Of a stretch of 64,000 bases of DNA, positions 37,549-64,000 are shown piece by piece; position 1 is the stretch's first letter; the number at the start of each line of letters is the position of its first letter. The stretch spans positions 360,772-424,771 of the forward strand of contig BJOX01000356.1 in assembly GCA_009731375.1 (NCBI GenBank), in the 5' to 3' direction. Source of the DNA: Paulinella micropora (Eukaryota > Cercozoa > Imbricatea > Euglyphida). The notes beneath the pieces are model-generated. The model searched no databases. It was not told the DNA's origin and saw only the letters and a program-made list of their open reading frames with translations. The position numbers were made by a program, and so were the translations under genes.

Positions 37549-38775
37549 CAATAATGATACGTCACTATAATATTAGGCTCAGGCCGATCATAGCAGCCCG
37601 GACAGTAATCATAGGCACGGTATTACCGTGGCCTCCCGTCAGTTACTAGCCGGCGGGCCGGTCGGAGTACATCGTGATATTTATCATGAACTTACATTCG
37701 TGACACTGATATCATGATGAAACTGAGGCATGTGTAGTTAGCATGCACTTGAAATCAAGTTTATAAAATGGGGGCGCTCTAAGGCGTTTGAAGTCGGAGG
37801 CTAACTTGAAAATAGATTTTTTCATGTTTTTTTAATTTACTAATACATGTCTTGAAGTAGTTCCCAACGTAAAACTGAATCACAGTGGCAGTAACACTGA
37901 TAGCACTTATTGACTACATACGGCGCGATCAAAGGTAACACGTTCTGATTTAGGATAGTTTTTGAAAAAAAAGTATTAAAGTGCATGTTAATAAAAATCG
38001 CTGAAAAATGTTGTGGGAAATTATTTAAGTCATGTTCTTTCTACTTATAGTTTTACTTTTTTTAAAAGTCTTTTGGTTCAGAAGCCTTAGATAGACCCTT
38101 TTTGAACTTTTTTGACATCATGTTCAAGCCGGCCCGTAGGGACACACTGGGAAATGAAGAGCCATGGCCCGTGATTCCACCACACTTTTTTGACTTAGCG
38201 CTTTTTCAATCTCTGCTACTAGAAATTCCTCGACATGTCCTCAATTCAAACTTATGCCGCGTCTCAAACCAAGAAACAAGGGTTGGCGACCCAAGAGTAA
38301 GGGTCGCCAAAGTGTCACTACCTCAGACACTGCAAAAAGACTAGCCTAGCCGCCAAGAGACTCAAGACTCAAAAGCAATGAAAGAAGGAAAAGGAAGAGA
38401 AAGATAAAGAGAGTGAAGGAGAGAGTGAGGAGGATGGAGAGACAGAGAGGGAGGAGAGTGTAGATGTAGAGAAAGATAGATTAGGAGTGCCGCAAAGCCA
38501 TAGAATAGTCAACACATTCACATCATCAGCCGGTAGACAGACATACACACAGCACAAGAGAGACCACAAAAGGGGGCGAGCGGCCGTAAACTTGACTTTT
38601 AATTAAAATTCGTTTATGATTTAATTAGGTGTCTTGAAATTTTGTTTTGAAACTCCCTGCCAAGTTTTACTTGGCAGTGTAAAACTTGGCAGTGTCCTCT
38701 CCCTCTCCCCTCTCCTTCTCCAGCCCAGCCCGCTTGCGCGGGCTGGGCACTGGAAACAAGAGAATTATTCAAAAA
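37549..38775. other. Non-coding stretch with three strong hairpins
   Basis: There is no supported gene; an 80-codon plus-strand frame at 38102-38344 has no features. Perfect inverted repeats: TTGGCGACCC/GGGTCGCCAA (38283-38310, 8-nt loop), TGCCAAGTTTTAC/GTAAAACTTGGCA (38658-38691, 8-nt loop) and GCCCAGCCCGC/GCGGGCTGGGC (38723-38748, 4-nt loop TTGC). A purine-rich GA stretch lies at 38380-38480. Confidence 0.6.
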
Positions 38776-40023
38776 NNNNNNNNNNNNNNNNNNNNNNNNN
38801 NNNNNNNNNNNNNNNNNNNNNNNNNNNNNNNNNNNNNNNNNNNNNNNNNNNNNNNNNNNNNNNNNNNNNNNNNNNNNNNNNNNNNNNNNNNNNNNNNNNN
38901 NNNNNNNNNNNNNNNNNNNNNNNNNNNNNNNNNNNNNNNNNNNNNNNNNNNNNNNNNNNNNNNNNNNNNNNNNNNNNNNNNNNNNNNNNNNNNNNNNNNN
39001 NNNNNNNNNNNNNNNNNNNNNNNNNNNNNNNNNNNNNNNNNNNNNNNNNNNNNNNNNNNNNNNNNNNNNNNNNNNNNNNNNNNNNNNNNNNNNNNNNNNN
39101 NNNNNNNNNNNNNNNNNNNNNNNNNNNNNNNNNNNNNNNNNNNNNNNNNNNNNNNNNNNNNNNNNNNNNNNNNNNNNNNNNNNNNNNNNNNNNNNNNNNN
39201 NNNNNNNNNNNNNNNNNNNNNNNNNNNNNNNNNNNNNNNNNNNNNNNNNNNNNNNNNNNNNNNNNNNNNNNNNNNNNNNNNNNNNNNNNNNNNNNNNNNN
39301 NNNNNNNNNNNNNNNNNNNNNNNNNNNNNNNNNNNNNNNNNNNNNNNNNNNNNNNNNNNNNNNNNNNNNNNNNNNNNNNNNNNNNNNNNNNNNNNNNNNN
39401 NNNNNNNNNNNNNNNNNNNNNNNNNNNNNNNNNNNNNNNNNNNNNNNNNNNNNNNNNNNNNNNNNNNNNNNNNNNNNNNNNNNNNNNNNNNNNNNNNNNN
39501 NTTTTTTTTTTTTTTTTTTTTTTCTTCTCACAATTCTGGTTACTAAGTAGAATTACGACTGACTGCAAGGTAGTTGAATATGGCTAGTAATTATGTACTC
39601 TCTTTGACAGCGTCCCTTCTGTCTTCCCTTCTGTCTCAAAAATAGATATCTTTACTTACAACTAGGGGGATAGTTCACGTGGCGTAGTCTGTGCGCCGAC
39701 GGTGTGGCTCTCGTCGTCGTTGTTGTTGCTGTGTTGTTGTTGTTGTTGTTGTTGATGATGATGATGATGATGGTGGCCTAGTCTGTGCGCCGACGGTGTG
39801 GCTCTCGTCGTCGTTGTTGTTGCTGTGTTGTTGTTGTTGTTGTTGTTGTTGTTGATGATGATGATGATGATGATGATGATGTTGTTGTTGTTGTTGTTGT
39901 TATTGATGATGATGTTTATGATGTTGTTGTTGTTATTGTTGTTGTTATTGTTTTTGTTGTTGATGATGCTGATGATAATGATATTATTGATGATGTTGTT
40001 GTTGTTACTGCTCGCTTCTTGAA
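38776..40023. repeat. Gap (38776-39501), T-run and duplicated (TTG)n/(ATG)n block
   Basis: After the 726-N gap and a T-run, a block TAGTCTGTGCGCCGACGGTG followed by (CGT)n, (TTG)n and (ATG)n occurs twice (about 39685 and 39778). No gene was found up to the gene 2 stop codon at 40024. Confidence 0.7.
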
Positions 40024-63126
<23,103 letters not shown>

Positions 63127-64000
63127 CTACACACATACATCAACAGATCATTGTGATTGATATGTATGTATGTATGTATGTATGTGTGTATGTATGTACG
63201 TATGTATGTATGTATGTATGTATGTATGTATTATATTTAACATTTTCACCTGCTGCAGCTGATCAAAACTACACACACACATCAACAGATCATTGTGATT
63301 GATATGTATGTATGTATGTATGTAGGTATGTATGTATGTGTGTATGTATGTATGTATGTATGTATGTTTGTGTGTGTATGTATGTATGTATGTATGTATG
63401 TATTATGTTTAACATTTTCATCTGCTGCAGCTGATCAAACTACACACACACATCAACAGATCATTGTGATTGATATGTATGTATGTATGTATGTATGCAT
63501 GTATGTATGTATGTATGTATGTATGTGTGCATGTATGTATGTATGTATATATGTATGTATGTATATGTGTGTCCACTTGTCTTTCTGTCTGTCTGATTTT
63601 ACTCATACATATGTATGTATGTATGTATGTATGTATGCATGTATGCATGTATGTATGTATTGTGTGTGTGTGAACGCAGTTTCACATCAAACAGTAATTT
63701 GTGTACTGTGCATGTGTCCGGGATGGGAATCACGGGTAGACTGTGTTCTGGAAAAAAGAAGAGGAAGGACGTTGAAGAAAAAGGCAATTTAGGAATGGAG
63801 AGTGGGGAGGATAAGGAAGAAGAGAAAGAAAAGGAAGCCGTTAGTCCAAGTGTTTTGAGCACCGTAAGCTTGCGCAAGCTACAATGATGACATTGTATGA
63901 GGCCTAAACCCCCGAAGGGACCTAGCCCGGGCTATGCAACACTGGACGGCTATGACGGAATGCAGTCACCGATACGGACTAGAGGAAGATTAGTCCAATT
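63127..64000 (-). repeat. (GTAT)n with two heads of exon 63059-63126, then inverted R2
   Basis: Two upstream copies of the exon start (minus strand GTGTAG|TTTTGATCAGCTGCAG..GGTGAAAATGTT) lie at about 63239-63272 and 63411-63443, each followed by (GTAT)n. An R2 copy in minus orientation covers 63678-63968, marked by the GCTTGCGCAAGC palindrome (63870-63881). More of gene 2 is expected beyond the edge. Confidence 0.75.

Noticed and set aside
38102-38344. 80-codon open frame as a gene
   Set aside because: No features, no splice partners, and it overlaps the 10-bp hairpin; length is within chance expectation.

Overview
The window is nuclear DNA from a eukaryote. It carries spliceosomal GT-AG genes with many very short exons, two nearly identical Ty3/gypsy-type LTR retrotransposons, and very many microsatellites. 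I cannot name the species. A protist or alga (for example a chromerid-like alveolate) or a microsatellite-rich invertebrate would fit, but nothing here decides it.

Layout: positions 1-6298 hold retrotransposon copy A on the minus strand, cut by the left window edge, with its 5' LTR head-to-head against an older LTR fragment (6299-6458). After a non-coding stretch, gene 1 runs on the plus strand from 8870 to 26659. It has 27 recognisable exons of 25-177 nt. They encode an N-terminal coiled coil, a pleckstrin-homology domain and a proline-rich tail. Its introns are almost pure microsatellite plus two dispersed-repeat families, so ordinary ORF scans miss it. Retrotransposon copy B (27200-37548, plus strand, 4-bp target duplication) follows, with gag and pol in one frame separated by a single UGA.

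From 40 to 63 kb, gene 2 is on the minus strand, with its N-terminus not found. It is a single-pass membrane protein with a Cu/Zn-superoxide-dismutase-like extracellular domain, again in short exons among microsatellites. Nested in its introns on the opposite strand are gene 3 (45730-47730, unknown Lys/Ala/Glu-rich protein) and an intronless, poly(A)-tailed, frameshifted F-box/leucine-rich-repeat pseudogene (50581-52134). A foldback MITE, a ~50-bp-unit satellite and several hairpins fill the rest.

The most striking pattern is that many exons of genes 1 and 2 are accompanied by partial copies of themselves fused to microsatellites. Upstream partial copies nearly always keep the splice acceptor and exon head. 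Downstream ones keep the exon tail and splice donor. Only one copy per site keeps both splice sites. This 'exon shard' organisation looks like a signature of how microsatellite introns expand here. All exon calls rest on splice motifs, open frames and phase agreement read by eye; no transcript evidence was available.
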